This document shows, piece by piece, positions 27,527 through 35,584 of a DNA stretch of 64,000 bases (position 1 is the first letter of the stretch; each line of letters starts with the position of its first letter). The stretch covers positions 1-64,000 of the forward strand of contig REBS01000067.1 of NCBI GenBank assembly GCA_007692605.1, in the 5' to 3' direction. A program made the translations under genes and the position numbers. The stretch comes from Gemmatimonadales bacterium. Its GTDB lineage: Bacteria; Gemmatimonadota; Gemmatimonadetes; Longimicrobiales; Gaopeijiaceae. A model generated the notes under the pieces. It was not told where the DNA came from. It made no database searches and was given only the letters and a program-made list of their open reading frames with translations.

Positions 27527-27642
27527 TCCGGAATCGGATCGGGTCCTCCTCGAGCATTGACCGGCCCCCCGGATTCCCGCAGCTTGGAAGAGGTGGCGAC
27601 ACAGCCGTCGCCCCTCCCTTCGACCTCCCATGGGCCGCATCC

Positions 27643-27873
27643 ATGACCAAGGAAGAGCAGATCCAGGATGTGCTGGAGCAGATCCGTCCCGCGCTGCACG
27701 CCGACGGCGGCGACGTCGAGTTCCTCGGGTTCGACGAATCCGAGGGGATCGTTCATCTCCGTCTGATGGGAGCGTGCGAATCCTGCCCGATCTCGATGCT
27801 GACCCTTAAGGAGGGGATCGAGAAACGGATTCAGAACACGCTTCCGGAGGTCACGGAAGTTCTGGCAATCTGA
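27643..27873 (+). CDS. NifU C-terminal-domain Fe-S scaffold/carrier (Nfu)
   Basis: The 76-residue protein consists only of the Nfu domain that binds and delivers iron-sulfur clusters. The conserved LHADGGDVEF opening and the cluster-binding pair GACESCP (C45, C48) are intact. The standalone short form is common. The next gene encodes an Mrp-type P-loop ATPase also involved in Fe-S cluster transfer, which supports the assignment. Confidence 0.92.
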   Translation: MTKEEQIQDVLEQIRPALHADGGDVEFLGFDESEGIVHLRLMGACESCPISMLTLKEGIEKRIQNTLPEVTEVLAI

Positions 27874-27896
27874 GCCGGGACGTTCGGAGGAACCCG

Positions 27897-27928
27897 GCGG
27901 CTCGTCTCCCGAGGGGCGGGCCGCTTTT
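27897..27928 (+). terminator. Possible weak terminator after nfu
   Basis: GCGGC (27897-27901) can pair with GCCGC (27920-27924), with an inner CTCG/CGAG stem, followed by TTTT (27925-27928). The stem is interrupted by an unpaired GGGGCGG segment. Confidence 0.35.
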
Positions 27929-27990
27929 CGGTTCCGTCTTCATTCTACGCACAGCCGAGGGGCCAGCGCCTCTCAGGATCAGTGATATCG

Positions 27991-29112
27991 ATGAGTTCAG
28001 AGGCTCTCAAGCGCGCCGTCATGGATGCGCTCTCGTCCGTCGTTCATCCGCACACCGGTGATGACGTCGTCGCCAGTGGCCATGTCCAGAAGCTCGATGT
28101 CGAGGAGGGGGGACGAGTTCGCTTTTCCTTCCTACTGAAGACCGAGGATCCCGGGGCGTTGATCAAGCACGCTCGATCTGCGGCCGAGGGGGTGGAGGGC
28201 GTGACCGAGGTGAAGGTCAATGTCCAGCTTCCCCAGGCCGGTGGCTCCGGGGGAGCGACACCGGGTTCCGGCGGTGGCCTGAAGCCCGGTTCGGTGCCCG
28301 CCCCGACGCCCCGCCCCGGACTCCTCACCGAGGTGGATCACGTGGTGGCGGTGAGCTCCGGGAAGGGCGGAGTCGGGAAGTCGATGGTGGCCACGAATCT
28401 CGCCGCTGCGCTTGCCGCAGAAGGTCTGCGTGTGGGACTGCTCGACGCCGATATCTATGGCCCGAACATTCCCCGCATGTTTGGAGAAACTCGGCGACCC
28501 CGGGTCACGGGGGGGAAGGGCAAGGAGATGATCGAGCCCCTCGAAGCGCACGGAGTCCGGCTCATGAGCCTGGGATTCCTTCTCGAGGACGAACAGCCGG
28601 CCATCATGAGGGGCCCCCTGATTTCAGGGATCCTGAAACAGTTCCTGGAGCAGGTGGACTGGGGCCCGCTCGACCTGATGGTGGTCGACATGCCGCCCGG
28701 GACCGGAGACGCGCAGCTCTCCCTCGTGCAGACGATCGATCTGGACGGCGCGATCATGGTGAGCACCTCGCAGGCGGTGGCCACGGGCGACGTCCGGCGG
28801 GGGGTGAAGATGTTCGAGAAGGTCAACACGCCCGTGATGGGTGTGGTCGAGAACATGTCGGGCTACATCTGTGGGGAGTGTGGCGTCGAGGTCGATATCT
28901 TCGGGAGCGGGGGTGCGGAACGCCTCGCCCGCGAGATGGGACTCGACTTCCTCGGTCGGATCCCCCTGGATCCAGCGGTGCGGAAGGCGGGTGACGCCGG
29001 ACGTCCGACCGTGACGTCCGCTCCGGACTCACCTGCAGGGCAGGCGTTGAGGGAGATGGCGCAGAAGGTGTTCACCGCGCTGCGGGCCGACGGGGCGAAG
29101 GTCCCCGCGTGA
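27991..29112 (+). CDS. mrp: Mrp/ApbC-type Fe-S carrier P-loop ATPase
   Basis: The 373-residue protein has an N-terminal MIP18/DUF59 domain (about residues 1-82), a Gly/Pro-rich linker and the Mrp ATPase domain with the deviant Walker A SGKGGVGKS (123-131). The cluster-binding CxxC lies in ICGECG (C294, C297). Mrp/ApbC proteins bind and transfer Fe-S clusters to target enzymes. An in-frame GTG three codons upstream (27982) is an alternative start. It follows nfu and overlaps the next gene by 4 bases (GTGA). Confidence 0.93.
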   Translation: MSSEALKRAVMDALSSVVHPHTGDDVVASGHVQKLDVEEGGRVRFSFLLKTEDPGALIKHARSAAEGVEGVTEVKVNVQLPQAGGSGGATPGSGGGLKPGSVPAPTPRPGLLTEVDHVVAVSSGKGGVGKSMVATNLAAALAAEGLRVGLLDADIYGPNIPRMFGETRRPRVTGGKGKEMIEPLEAHGVRLMSLGFLLEDEQPAIMRGPLISGILKQFLEQVDWGPLDLMVVDMPPGTGDAQLSLVQTIDLDGAIMVSTSQAVATGDVRRGVKMFEKVNTPVMGVVENMSGYICGECGVEVDIFGSGGAERLAREMGLDFLGRIPLDPAVRKAGDAGRPTVTSAPDSPAGQALREMAQKVFTALRADGAKVPA

Positions 29113-29333
29113 AGATGCCCTTCCACCCCCGCCCGAGCCGCGAGGAGCTCGCGACCTGGCCACTCCAGGTGATCGTGCGGGATTTTCCGGAGACGCTCGC
29201 GATTCTGAGGGACCATGGACTGATGCCCGAAGAGCTGGGAGAGCAGACGATGCGGGACATTCCGGGTGGGGGCGCGCTGCTGGACGGCCTCGAGGAACAG
29301 ACGGCCTGGCGTCCGCAGCCGGTTCGAGCCTGA
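29109..29333 (+). CDS. Small DUF1858/ScdA-N-like protein
   Basis: The 74-residue protein resembles the small helical DUF1858 / ScdA N-terminal domain: VIVRDFPETLAILRDHGL fits the pattern of an alpha-helical unit of these families. Unlike the redox-disulfide members it has no Cys at all, so a metal or redox role is not supported. It overlaps the end of mrp by 4 bases (GTG start; ATG at 29115 is an alternative) and is followed by the SAM hydrolase gene after 2 bases, so it is cotranscribed with Fe-S genes. Confidence 0.6.
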   Translation: MKMPFHPRPSREELATWPLQVIVRDFPETLAILRDHGLMPEELGEQTMRDIPGGGALLDGLEEQTAWRPQPVRA

Positions 29334-29335
29334 CG

Positions 29336-30103
29336 ATGCCGAACATCACCCTCCTGACCGATTTCGGAACCCGCGACGGGTTCATCGGTGCCGTGAAGGG
29401 GGTGATCCAGGAGTTGTACCCGGGAGTGGGGATCGATGACATCGCGCACGATCTTCCCCGTGGGGACGTGGCGGCCGGTAGCCGCGCACTGGGGCGATAC
29501 TGGAAGCTCTGGCCCGTCGGAACCGTACACCTCGCGGTCGTCGACCCGGGCGTCGGATCGGATCGCCGCCCACTGGTGGTCGAGGCCGACCGACGGCTCC
29601 TCGTCTCCCCGGACAACGGGATCCTGACCGCGATCCTCTCGAGCGCCGAACGCTGGAGCGCCTTCGAGTGCACCAACCGCGATCTGCAGCGGGTGGAGCC
29701 GAGCCGGACCTTCCATGGGCGGGATATCTTCGCCCCGGCGGCTGCCTATCTGGCTCGCGGTGTCCACGCCGCCCGGTTCGGACCGGAGGTCACCGATCCG
29801 GTCCTGCTGGCAACCTCGGAACCCGAGATCTCGCCCGACCTGTTGCGTGGCGAGGTCGTGAGCACCGACCGGTTCGGGAACCTGATCACGAACCTTCCCT
29901 GGAGCGCGGTGCCCACCGAGGCGGAGGTCGATCTGGATGGGACCCGAATCCCCCTCGGGAGCAGCTACTCCGATGTCCCCCCGATGCGTCCGGTGGCGCT
30001 CGGAAACTCGGACGGGTGTCTCGAAGTGGCGGCACGCGACGGGTCCGCCGAGGATCTGCTCGGAGCGACGGTCGGTACCCCGATCCGGGTCCGACGTACC
30101 TGA
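29336..30103 (+). CDS. S-adenosyl-L-methionine hydrolase (adenosine-forming), DUF62 family
   Basis: The 255-residue protein belongs to the SAM hydroxide adenosyltransferase family (former DUF62), which cleaves SAM to adenosine and methionine and is related to fluorinase and chlorinase. Motifs LLTDFGTRDGFIGA, VVDPGVGSDRRPL, SPDNGIL, FHGRDIFAPAAA and DRFGNLITN are all intact. The halide-binding insertion of fluorinases is not evident. It is the last gene of the plus-strand cluster and converges with a small membrane-protein gene. Its physiological role in bacteria is not established. Confidence 0.88.
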   Translation: MPNITLLTDFGTRDGFIGAVKGVIQELYPGVGIDDIAHDLPRGDVAAGSRALGRYWKLWPVGTVHLAVVDPGVGSDRRPLVVEADRRLLVSPDNGILTAILSSAERWSAFECTNRDLQRVEPSRTFHGRDIFAPAAAYLARGVHAARFGPEVTDPVLLATSEPEISPDLLRGEVVSTDRFGNLITNLPWSAVPTEAEVDLDGTRIPLGSSYSDVPPMRPVALGNSDGCLEVAARDGSAEDLLGATVGTPIRVRRT

Positions 30104-30134
30104 GAGGAGGCGCCTGCCTTCCTCGTCGTTCCGC

Positions 30135-30377
30135 TCAGCGACCGTCCTCGAGCCAGGCCCGATCGGCGGCGCTCAACTCTCCCCGCCGCTGTTTGCGTCG
30201 GTCGAGAAACCAGAGGACGGCCCATCCGATCAGAAGAACCGGCGCGATCTTGGTGAGAAGAAATCCGGTGAGCCCGATCGTGATCGAAAAGGCCACACTC
30301 AGGATCGAGAGGACGACGCCGACGCCGATGATGGCGGCGAGTCCGACGGCGAAAACGAGAAACAAGCTGCGAATCAT
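30135..30377 (-). CDS. Small two-helix membrane protein
   Basis: The 80-residue protein has two strongly hydrophobic helices (about residues 4-30 and 34-58) followed by a charged tail (DRRKQRRGELSAADRAW). The ATG at 30377 is preceded by a GGGAGA ribosome binding site; the longer frame would overlap the upstream gene with no support. It lies 31 bases downstream of the toast-rack-like gene and is probably the last gene of the sigma-factor operon. It resembles no family I can name; small membrane proteins of this shape are common in envelope-stress operons. Confidence 0.6.
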   Translation of the reverse strand: MIRSLFLVFAVGLAAIIGVGVVLSILSVAFSITIGLTGFLLTKIAPVLLIGWAVLWFLDRRKQRRGELSAADRAWLEDGR

Positions 30378-30408
30378 GAGGTTCTCCCGAGAGAAAGTGA
30401 GGCGCGGT

Positions 30409-31260
30409 TCAGCCGTCGCCGCGGATGATGCGAACGCTGCCGAGCGCGCTTTCGACCGAGATGCGTACACGTCGATCGCTGGTGTCCCAGTCGTCTGAAT
30501 AATGGGCGCTTCCCCGACGTTCGAGGAAGGGGGCGTTCAGCGTCGAGAGGAGCCCGGAGCGGGTGAGCCGGATGCCCACGCCATCGGGGACCGTGATCTC
30601 GAGGGCGCCGAGCCCCATCGATGCCGCGATTTCGGTCTCGTCCCGGCTCAGTCCCTCGAGTCCGAGGCGGACCTCACCCACGCCCCCCTCGACCGAGATC
30701 CGGGCGGGATTCAGCCTTCCCAGGCCTTCGGCCCGGAAGGAGGCCGCCCCGATCTTGAGGCTCAGTTCGGACATCTCGACCGGATTCTCACGCGAGACCT
30801 CGACGCGGGTTTCGGATGCGCCGGTCGCTAGCTCGAAGGATCGGAGGGCCATCCCACCGAGATCCATCGAGGCGCGGACGGCTCCCATCTCGAGGGACAG
30901 GTCCACGGGAACCGACGGGCCCAGCCTGAGCTCCATCGAGGCCTCGCCTCCCTGTCGAAGGGAGCGGGGCGCCCCGCCCCGGCTCTGGAGTCCCAGCTCC
31001 AGGCGACCGCTCCCATAGGTGTGAATCGGTTCCCAGTGCTCCTCGAGATACTCGAGCGTGGCCCGATAGAGGTGGTTCCCCGAGAGCGTCGGGCCGAGCG
31101 TGAAGTCTCCGGCGCCGAAGCGAACGTTCACGTCGACGGACGACTCGCCCGAGGCCCTGCGCTCGAATTGTGTCGAGGTGCGGTCCTGCCCCGCGAGCTC
31201 CGCCGAAGCCCCCAGGACGATAGGAATCGCGGTCAACGCGAGGACCGTGCAGCGGATCAT
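30409..31260 (-). CDS. Exported toast-rack/LiaF-like adhesin-type protein
   Basis: The 283-residue protein starts with a signal peptide (LTAIPIVLGASAELAG) and continues as a beta-rich repeat protein. The N-terminal part (VDVNVRFGAGDFTLGP) and the repeated short strands ending in DRRVRISVESALGSVRI match the toast-rack / DUF4097-like beta-helical folds found in LiaF-type envelope proteins. It is predicted to be periplasmic or surface exposed. The ATG at 31260 overlaps the upstream stop (ATGA), tying it to the bactofilin-like gene. A function in envelope stress is inferred from the operon only. Confidence 0.65.
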   Translation of the reverse strand: MIRCTVLALTAIPIVLGASAELAGQDRTSTQFERRASGESSVDVNVRFGAGDFTLGPTLSGNHLYRATLEYLEEHWEPIHTYGSGRLELGLQSRGGAPRSLRQGGEASMELRLGPSVPVDLSLEMGAVRASMDLGGMALRSFELATGASETRVEVSRENPVEMSELSLKIGAASFRAEGLGRLNPARISVEGGVGEVRLGLEGLSRDETEIAASMGLGALEITVPDGVGIRLTRSGLLSTLNAPFLERRGSAHYSDDWDTSDRRVRISVESALGSVRIIRGDG

Positions 31261-32963
31261 CGGTCGACTCCTTCGCCCTCGTCGCCGGGGGTTGCCGGAG
31301 GGTCCTGGTGGGTCGTCGGCTCCTCGGAGCGGCCGGGCTCTGCGGAGTGAGCGGGCTCTGCGGAGTGCGCAGGCTCTGCGGAGTGCGCAGGACCGGATGA
31401 CGGCTTTCCCGGTGCATGGGGATCCGGGGCAAACGGATCGGGGGACGGAGCCCAGGGGTCCGGGTCCCAGTCTCCACGTCCATACCCGGGATCTCGGCCA
31501 GCACGCGACAGGAGTACCGCCCCGAAGCCGATGCACCCGACCACGAGAGTGGCCAGGTATCCTGCAATCTTGAGGAGGATCACGAAGGGGGTGAAGATCA
31601 CGCCCCCGATCTGCAGCACGCTGGCGATGGCGAAGGCGCCGAGCAGGATCAGCAGGCCGGCCCCGATCTGCATGGCCGGGCGGGAGGTGTCCATCCCCTC
31701 GAGGCCCTGCACATTTCGGTGTGAGACCCAGCGCCCGACATTCCGGCTCATGGCGACGAACCCGAGGATCATGAGTCCGACGACCACGATGGGCAGGGCG
31801 GGGATCCAGAGGAGGAGCAGGGGGAGGCCGATCACCGTCACGGCGAGCAGCACCATCCCACTCACCCAGACCGGAAGGGCCAGCACGGATCCGGCCAGCC
31901 CGACCAGGAAGGATCGGCCGGGGGCCTGCGCGGCGGTGCGCGAGACCACGTCGAGTTCGCGGGGGAAGAAGTGGAGGACCCCGAGGCCGATCGCCAGCAG
32001 GATCGCGAAGGTGACGGCGGTCTGGAAGAGCCCGCCCAGTCCGCGGACGATCCCGCGGAACGGGGAGCGGGGGCTCCTGGGAGTCACCGTGCTCCGGGCC
32101 TCGGCGGTTGCGCTGCGGACCTCGGCCCGGATCCGCTCGCTCAGGTCCTCACTCGAAAGACCCAGGACGGGTTCGATCTCCTGTGATCCTCCGTCGATCG
32201 CTTCGAGGTTGCCATCGAGCTCGGCGTCGGTCCATCGCAGGTCTCCGGTGATCCGTCCGTCGGGACCGATACGAAGGCCTCCTCCCAGGAGCACGACATC
32301 TCCGTCGAGCGTCCCCTCGAGGTCGAGCCGGCTGTTCAGGGCCAGGAGCGAGCCGTCGACCGTCTGGCCTGCTTCGATGCGGAAGTCGCGGCCCACGATC
32401 ACCTGAGCCGGACTCAATGGCCGGGCGAGCGCCGCTGCGGTGAGCGCCTTCAGGTACTCGGACTCGAGGAGGATCTCCTGAAGCAGCTCCTCGGTGCCCG
32501 CCGGGAGCGTCCCGGCCGGTTCCGCGGCCGAACTCCGAGTCCGGACGAAGCGGTCGAGTTCGGCGGAGAGCGCCGATGCCGCGGCGGCCTCGTCCGCGCT
32601 CAGGTTCTCGGGCGCGGTCCAGTCCCGAAGCAGGTTCAGGACCTGGCCGTTGTCGGCTGCGACTGCGCTGGCGAGGAGCCCCCGCCAGGACGACTCGAGT
32701 ACTCCACCCGAGGTATAGCGGCCGACCTCGGCGCCGTCGACGAAGACGCCGCCGTCCCGAAGGCTGGCCGAGAGCGAACTCCCGTCCTCGAACTCGAGGG
32801 TCAGCGAGGCCTCCTGTGAAGAGACCGTGAGCTGGTTGAAGACCAGCTCGGGCTCCTGGGCCTCGAGACCGATGGGGAGAGTGAGCAGGGCCAGGACCAG
32901 CGCCGAGACGACCGACGCGATTCGGGTCCCGACCGCTCGCGGAGAGTTATGAAAGTTTCGCAT
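31257..32963 (-). CDS. Bactofilin-like beta-helical membrane protein
   Basis: The 568-residue protein has a signal peptide (LVLALLTLPIGLEAQ), an N-terminal exported region, a bactofilin-like polymer-forming segment (DGSLLALNSRLDLEGTLDGD) near residues 195-260, and then about five or six membrane helices. The tail is Pro/Asp-rich and contains three copies of AHSAEP. This layout fits polymer-forming cytoskeletal-domain membrane proteins. The ATG at 32963 is chosen because it precedes the signal peptide directly; it lies 17 bases inside the upstream anti-sigma gene. An ATG-like start at 32990 is an alternative. Confidence 0.7.
   Translation of the reverse strand: MRNFHNSPRAVGTRIASVVSALVLALLTLPIGLEAQEPELVFNQLTVSSQEASLTLEFEDGSSLSASLRDGGVFVDGAEVGRYTSGGVLESSWRGLLASAVAADNGQVLNLLRDWTAPENLSADEAAAASALSAELDRFVRTRSSAAEPAGTLPAGTEELLQEILLESEYLKALTAAALARPLSPAQVIVGRDFRIEAGQTVDGSLLALNSRLDLEGTLDGDVVLLGGGLRIGPDGRITGDLRWTDAELDGNLEAIDGGSQEIEPVLGLSSEDLSERIRAEVRSATAEARSTVTPRSPRSPFRGIVRGLGGLFQTAVTFAILLAIGLGVLHFFPRELDVVSRTAAQAPGRSFLVGLAGSVLALPVWVSGMVLLAVTVIGLPLLLLWIPALPIVVVGLMILGFVAMSRNVGRWVSHRNVQGLEGMDTSRPAMQIGAGLLILLGAFAIASVLQIGGVIFTPFVILLKIAGYLATLVVGCIGFGAVLLSRAGRDPGYGRGDWDPDPWAPSPDPFAPDPHAPGKPSSGPAHSAEPAHSAEPAHSAEPGRSEEPTTHQDPPATPGDEGEGVDR
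31336..31389 (-). repeat. Three 18-bp tandem repeats encoding AHSAEP
   Basis: The unit GGCTCTGCGGAGTGCGCA (as read on the plus strand) is repeated three times, the first copy differing at its last bases. It encodes three in-frame AHSAEP motifs in the cytoplasmic or surface tail of the bactofilin-like protein. Confidence 0.8.
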
Positions 32964-33909
32964 GGTGACCCGTGGAAAGGGTGGGTGCAACGATATATCG
33001 GTAGAGGACCCAGGCCGACGTCATGGTCAGGGCCCAGAGGGCCATGATTCCGGCAGCGGCGAGTCCCGGTGTTTCGAAGAGGGTGCGGAGTGTGTCCATG
33101 AGCCAGTAAACTCCCGGCGCGCCGGTGAGCGCATCGAGCGAGTAGGCCCATACGAGTGATCCGAGATCCGAAGCACGCCAGCCGATGAACAGCGCCAGCT
33201 CGCGAAGGCTGAGGAGGGGATGGACCACCACAGCGGCGACCCCGGCGATCAGCCCGACGGATGGCGCCATGAAGACTCCACCCGCCACGGCCCAGGACTT
33301 CGGACTGGAAGGGAGGAGCCGCCGGGAGAGTTCGGTCGCCCGGGACACCCAGCTGCGTTCGGGAGCATTCGCGACCTTCGCGATCGCGGCCACCGGGACC
33401 TTCGCCATCACCTGATCGGCGAAGCCCGTCGCGGGGGCGAGCTGCGGGAGCTCGTCCAGCTCGGAGAAGAGGGCTTCCCACTCCATCCGAAGGGTTCCGC
33501 ACGTCAGGCAGTCGTCGAGGTGGGACTCGACCCTGGAGCGCGTCCCGCGGTCGAGCGCGCCCTCGAGGTAGTCCTGGATCCCCTGCACCGAGAGGTGCCG
33601 GTCGCCAGGCGAGGGTCGGACCCCGGGGACCCGTTCGAGGAGCCGGTCGATCCACCTCGAGCGCGCCGGAGTGCTTGCCTCGACCTCGACACCGGACATC
33701 ACCCGCGCCGAAAAGTCCGACGAGGGGCGCAGGTCCTGAAGCTCCTCCAGCTCGCTGAAGAGTAGGGCCCACCCCTGCATCTCGGATCGACAGCGGGCGC
33801 ACTCGTCGAGATGGGCGCGCGCCAGGCGCTCCCTCTCCCGGGAGAGTTCACCCTCTGCGAGTGCCTGCAGCACGTCGCTTTCGAGGTGTGGGCTGGGATC
33901 CATCGTCAT
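32947..33909 (-). CDS. Anti-sigma factor with two zinc-binding (ZAS) modules and a membrane anchor
   Basis: The 320-residue protein is predicted to hold the adjacent ECF sigma factor inactive at the membrane. It has two zinc-binding anti-sigma modules, HLDECARC (H33, C37, C40) and HLDDCLTC (H130, C134, C137). The segments around them are an internal duplication with a constant offset of 97 residues (LFSELEEL/LFSELDEL; FSARVM/FADQVM). Two hydrophobic stretches follow, about 207-240 and 285-310. It lies directly behind the sigma gene and has its own copy of the predicted sigma-dependent promoter, so it is probably expressed in step with the sigma factor. Confidence 0.88.
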   Translation of the reverse strand: MTMDPSPHLESDVLQALAEGELSRERERLARAHLDECARCRSEMQGWALLFSELEELQDLRPSSDFSARVMSGVEVEASTPARSRWIDRLLERVPGVRPSPGDRHLSVQGIQDYLEGALDRGTRSRVESHLDDCLTCGTLRMEWEALFSELDELPQLAPATGFADQVMAKVPVAAIAKVANAPERSWVSRATELSRRLLPSSPKSWAVAGGVFMAPSVGLIAGVAAVVVHPLLSLRELALFIGWRASDLGSLVWAYSLDALTGAPGVYWLMDTLRTLFETPGLAAAGIMALWALTMTSAWVLYRYIVAPTLSTGHHAKLS

Positions 33910-33937
33910 TGCTCGGTCTCCATGGTGGGTTCACGAG

Positions 33938-33967
33938 TCCCTACGGAATCGTGCCCATACAGGTTTC
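33938..33967 (-). promoter_or_regulatory. Predicted ECF-sigma promoter P2, between sigma and anti-sigma genes
   Basis: On the minus strand GAAAC (33963-33967) is followed by a 17-base spacer and CGTAGGGA (33938-33945). It matches promoter P1 upstream of the sigma gene in both elements and in spacing. The anti-sigma ATG follows after a leader of about 20 bases with a GGAG ribosome binding site. Confidence 0.6.
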
Positions 33968-33985
33968 GGATGCCGGTCCGGTCGG

Positions 33986-34663
33986 TCATGCGGCGACCTC
34001 GGAGAGAAGCTCCTTGAGCTCGCTTCGACCTCTGTGGATGTAGGTCTTCACGGTCCCGAGGGGGAGCTCCATGATATCGGCCACCTCGTCGTAGCTGTGT
34101 CCCTCGACGTGGCGGAGGAGGATCGCGGTTCGATACTCCGGCCTCAGGCGGGCGATCGCGTCCTCGATCTGCCCCCCGAGTTCACGGTTCTCGGTGTACT
34201 CGTCGGGGGTCTCGCCGGTGTCCGGCAGGATGAATCGGGTGCGTGAGGTCTCTTCTTCTCCCGACGCATGTGGGGAGCCATCGATCGAAATCGTGTCGAG
34301 CTTCTTCTTCCGGAGGTGGTCGATGGTCAGGTTGTTTGCGATCTTGAAGAGCCAGCTCGAGAACTTGTATTCCGGCTTGTAGCTGCCGAGGGCGTGGAAC
34401 GCCTTGATGAAGGCCTCCTGTGCCAGGTCCTCGGCGAGCGTCCGGTCACGCACCATACGGTACACGAGAGAGAAGACGGGTCTCTCATAGCGAGCGAGGA
34501 GCTCGCGGAACGCGGACTCCCGCCCCTTGCAGGCGAGAGCCGCGACTTCCCGGTCTTCGAGCGTGGAATGATCCACCGTAGTCTGGACTCCGGAGTCCGT
34601 CGATGCGGGTCGCGCCCTCCGGGGGGCGACCCCGTGTCGGGTCCGGGACGGTCCCGGACCCAT
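33986..34663 (-). CDS. ECF-family RNA polymerase sigma factor (RpoE-like)
   Basis: The protein contains the two sigma-70 domains of the extracytoplasmic-function class. Region 2 spans about residues 50-115 (RDRTLAEDLAQEAFIKAF, FSSWLFKIANN) and region 4 about 165-220 (LPLGTVKTYIHRGRSELK). It is the likely regulator of the membrane-protein operon behind it and of its own gene. With the ATG at 34663 the length is 225 residues, but the first 29 look unconserved and the start lies only about 12 bases from the predicted transcription start; GTG 34576, with GGAG upstream, would give a 196-residue protein of normal length. Confidence 0.9.
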   Translation of the reverse strand: MGPGPSRTRHGVAPRRARPASTDSGVQTTVDHSTLEDREVAALACKGRESAFRELLARYERPVFSLVYRMVRDRTLAEDLAQEAFIKAFHALGSYKPEYKFSSWLFKIANNLTIDHLRKKKLDTISIDGSPHASGEEETSRTRFILPDTGETPDEYTENRELGGQIEDAIARLRPEYRTAILLRHVEGHSYDEVADIMELPLGTVKTYIHRGRSELKELLSEVAA

Positions 34664-34678
34664 GCTGAGTACCGGACT

Positions 34679-34708
34679 TCCCTACGGACCCGGTGTGCAC
34701 GAAGTTTC
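34679..34708 (-). promoter_or_regulatory. Predicted ECF-sigma promoter P1, upstream of the sigma gene
   Basis: On the minus strand GAAAC (34704-34708) is followed by 17 bases and CGTAGGGA (34679-34686). The GAAAC-N17-CGTA arrangement is typical for ECF sigma promoters and is repeated exactly at P2 and closely at P3, which suggests autoregulation. Confidence 0.6.
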
Positions 34709-34807
34709 AACGCCTCGACGATCGGGGTCCGGAACTCGTCCGGTGCTTTCGGGTGAAGCCTCTCCTGCCTCCACCCACCTCTGCAAATCTACCCGCGAGA
34801 CGACCGC

Positions 34808-35536
34808 ATGGCGACCGACTCCAGAGCCCGCCCGGAAGAGGGCGCGGCCCGTGAAGATCAGGTGCAGACGATCTTTTCCGAGATCGCTCCCCGGTATGAC
34901 CTGCTGAATCACGTCCTGAGCCTGAACATCGACCGCCGCTGGCGGCGCACGGCAGTGGATCGGCTCGAGGTCGACGGGGATCCGCAGCGGCGGGTTCTGG
35001 ACGCGTGCGCGGGGACGTACGACCTCAGTCTGGAGCTGGCCCGTCGGGCCGGATTCCGGGGAACGGTCATCGCCTCGGATTTCGCCCGACCCATGCTCGT
35101 CGCCGGAGCGGACAAGCTGGAGGGGGCGGCGGTGCATCCGGTCTGTGGAGACTCGCTGCGTCTCCCCTTTCCGGACGCGTCCTTCGACGGGGTCATGGTC
35201 GGATTCGGGGTGAGGAATCTATCCGACGTGAACACGGGGTTCCGGGAGTTTCATCGGGTGCTGCGACCCGGGGCGCGGCTCGTGATCCTCGAGTTCACGA
35301 CCCCGCCGAATCCGATCATCCGCACCGGGTACCACTTCTATTTCCACCGTGTGCTTCCGCTGGTCGGAAGGATCGTTTCGGGTCACCCGTGGGCGTACAC
35401 CTACCTGCCCGAGTCGGTCAAGGGATTCCCGGGCCCGGAGCCGCTCGCCGAGGCGCTCCGCGAGGCGGGCTTCGCGAGCGCGGACTGGACCCTGGTCACC
35501 GGAGGGATTGCGGCGATCCACACCGCGGTCCGGTGA
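34808..35536 (+). CDS. menG: Demethylmenaquinone/ubiquinone C-methyltransferase (UbiE/MenG)
   Basis: The 242-residue SAM-dependent methyltransferase carries out the last C-methylation in menaquinone (or ubiquinone) synthesis. YDLLNHVLSLNIDRRWRR is the family N-terminal signature, and FDGVMVGFGVRNLSD and the C-terminal half match MenG/UbiE. The SAM-binding glycine loop reads LDACAGTYDLS, with Tyr where most family members have Gly. It is divergent from the sigma operon and convergent with mutM. MenG is preferred over UbiE only because menaquinone is common in this type of organism. Confidence 0.9.
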   Translation: MATDSRARPEEGAAREDQVQTIFSEIAPRYDLLNHVLSLNIDRRWRRTAVDRLEVDGDPQRRVLDACAGTYDLSLELARRAGFRGTVIASDFARPMLVAGADKLEGAAVHPVCGDSLRLPFPDASFDGVMVGFGVRNLSDVNTGFREFHRVLRPGARLVILEFTTPPNPIIRTGYHFYFHRVLPLVGRIVSGHPWAYTYLPESVKGFPGPEPLAEALREAGFASADWTLVTGGIAAIHTAVR

Positions 35537-35584
35537 GACCGCCGGCCGGACCGGCAGGACCGAGCGGCCCCCTCGACGGACGGG

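Noticed and set aside
35541-35555. GCCGG/CCGGC hairpin between convergent menG and mutM
   Set aside because: Five base pairs and no T-tract; too weak to call a terminator.
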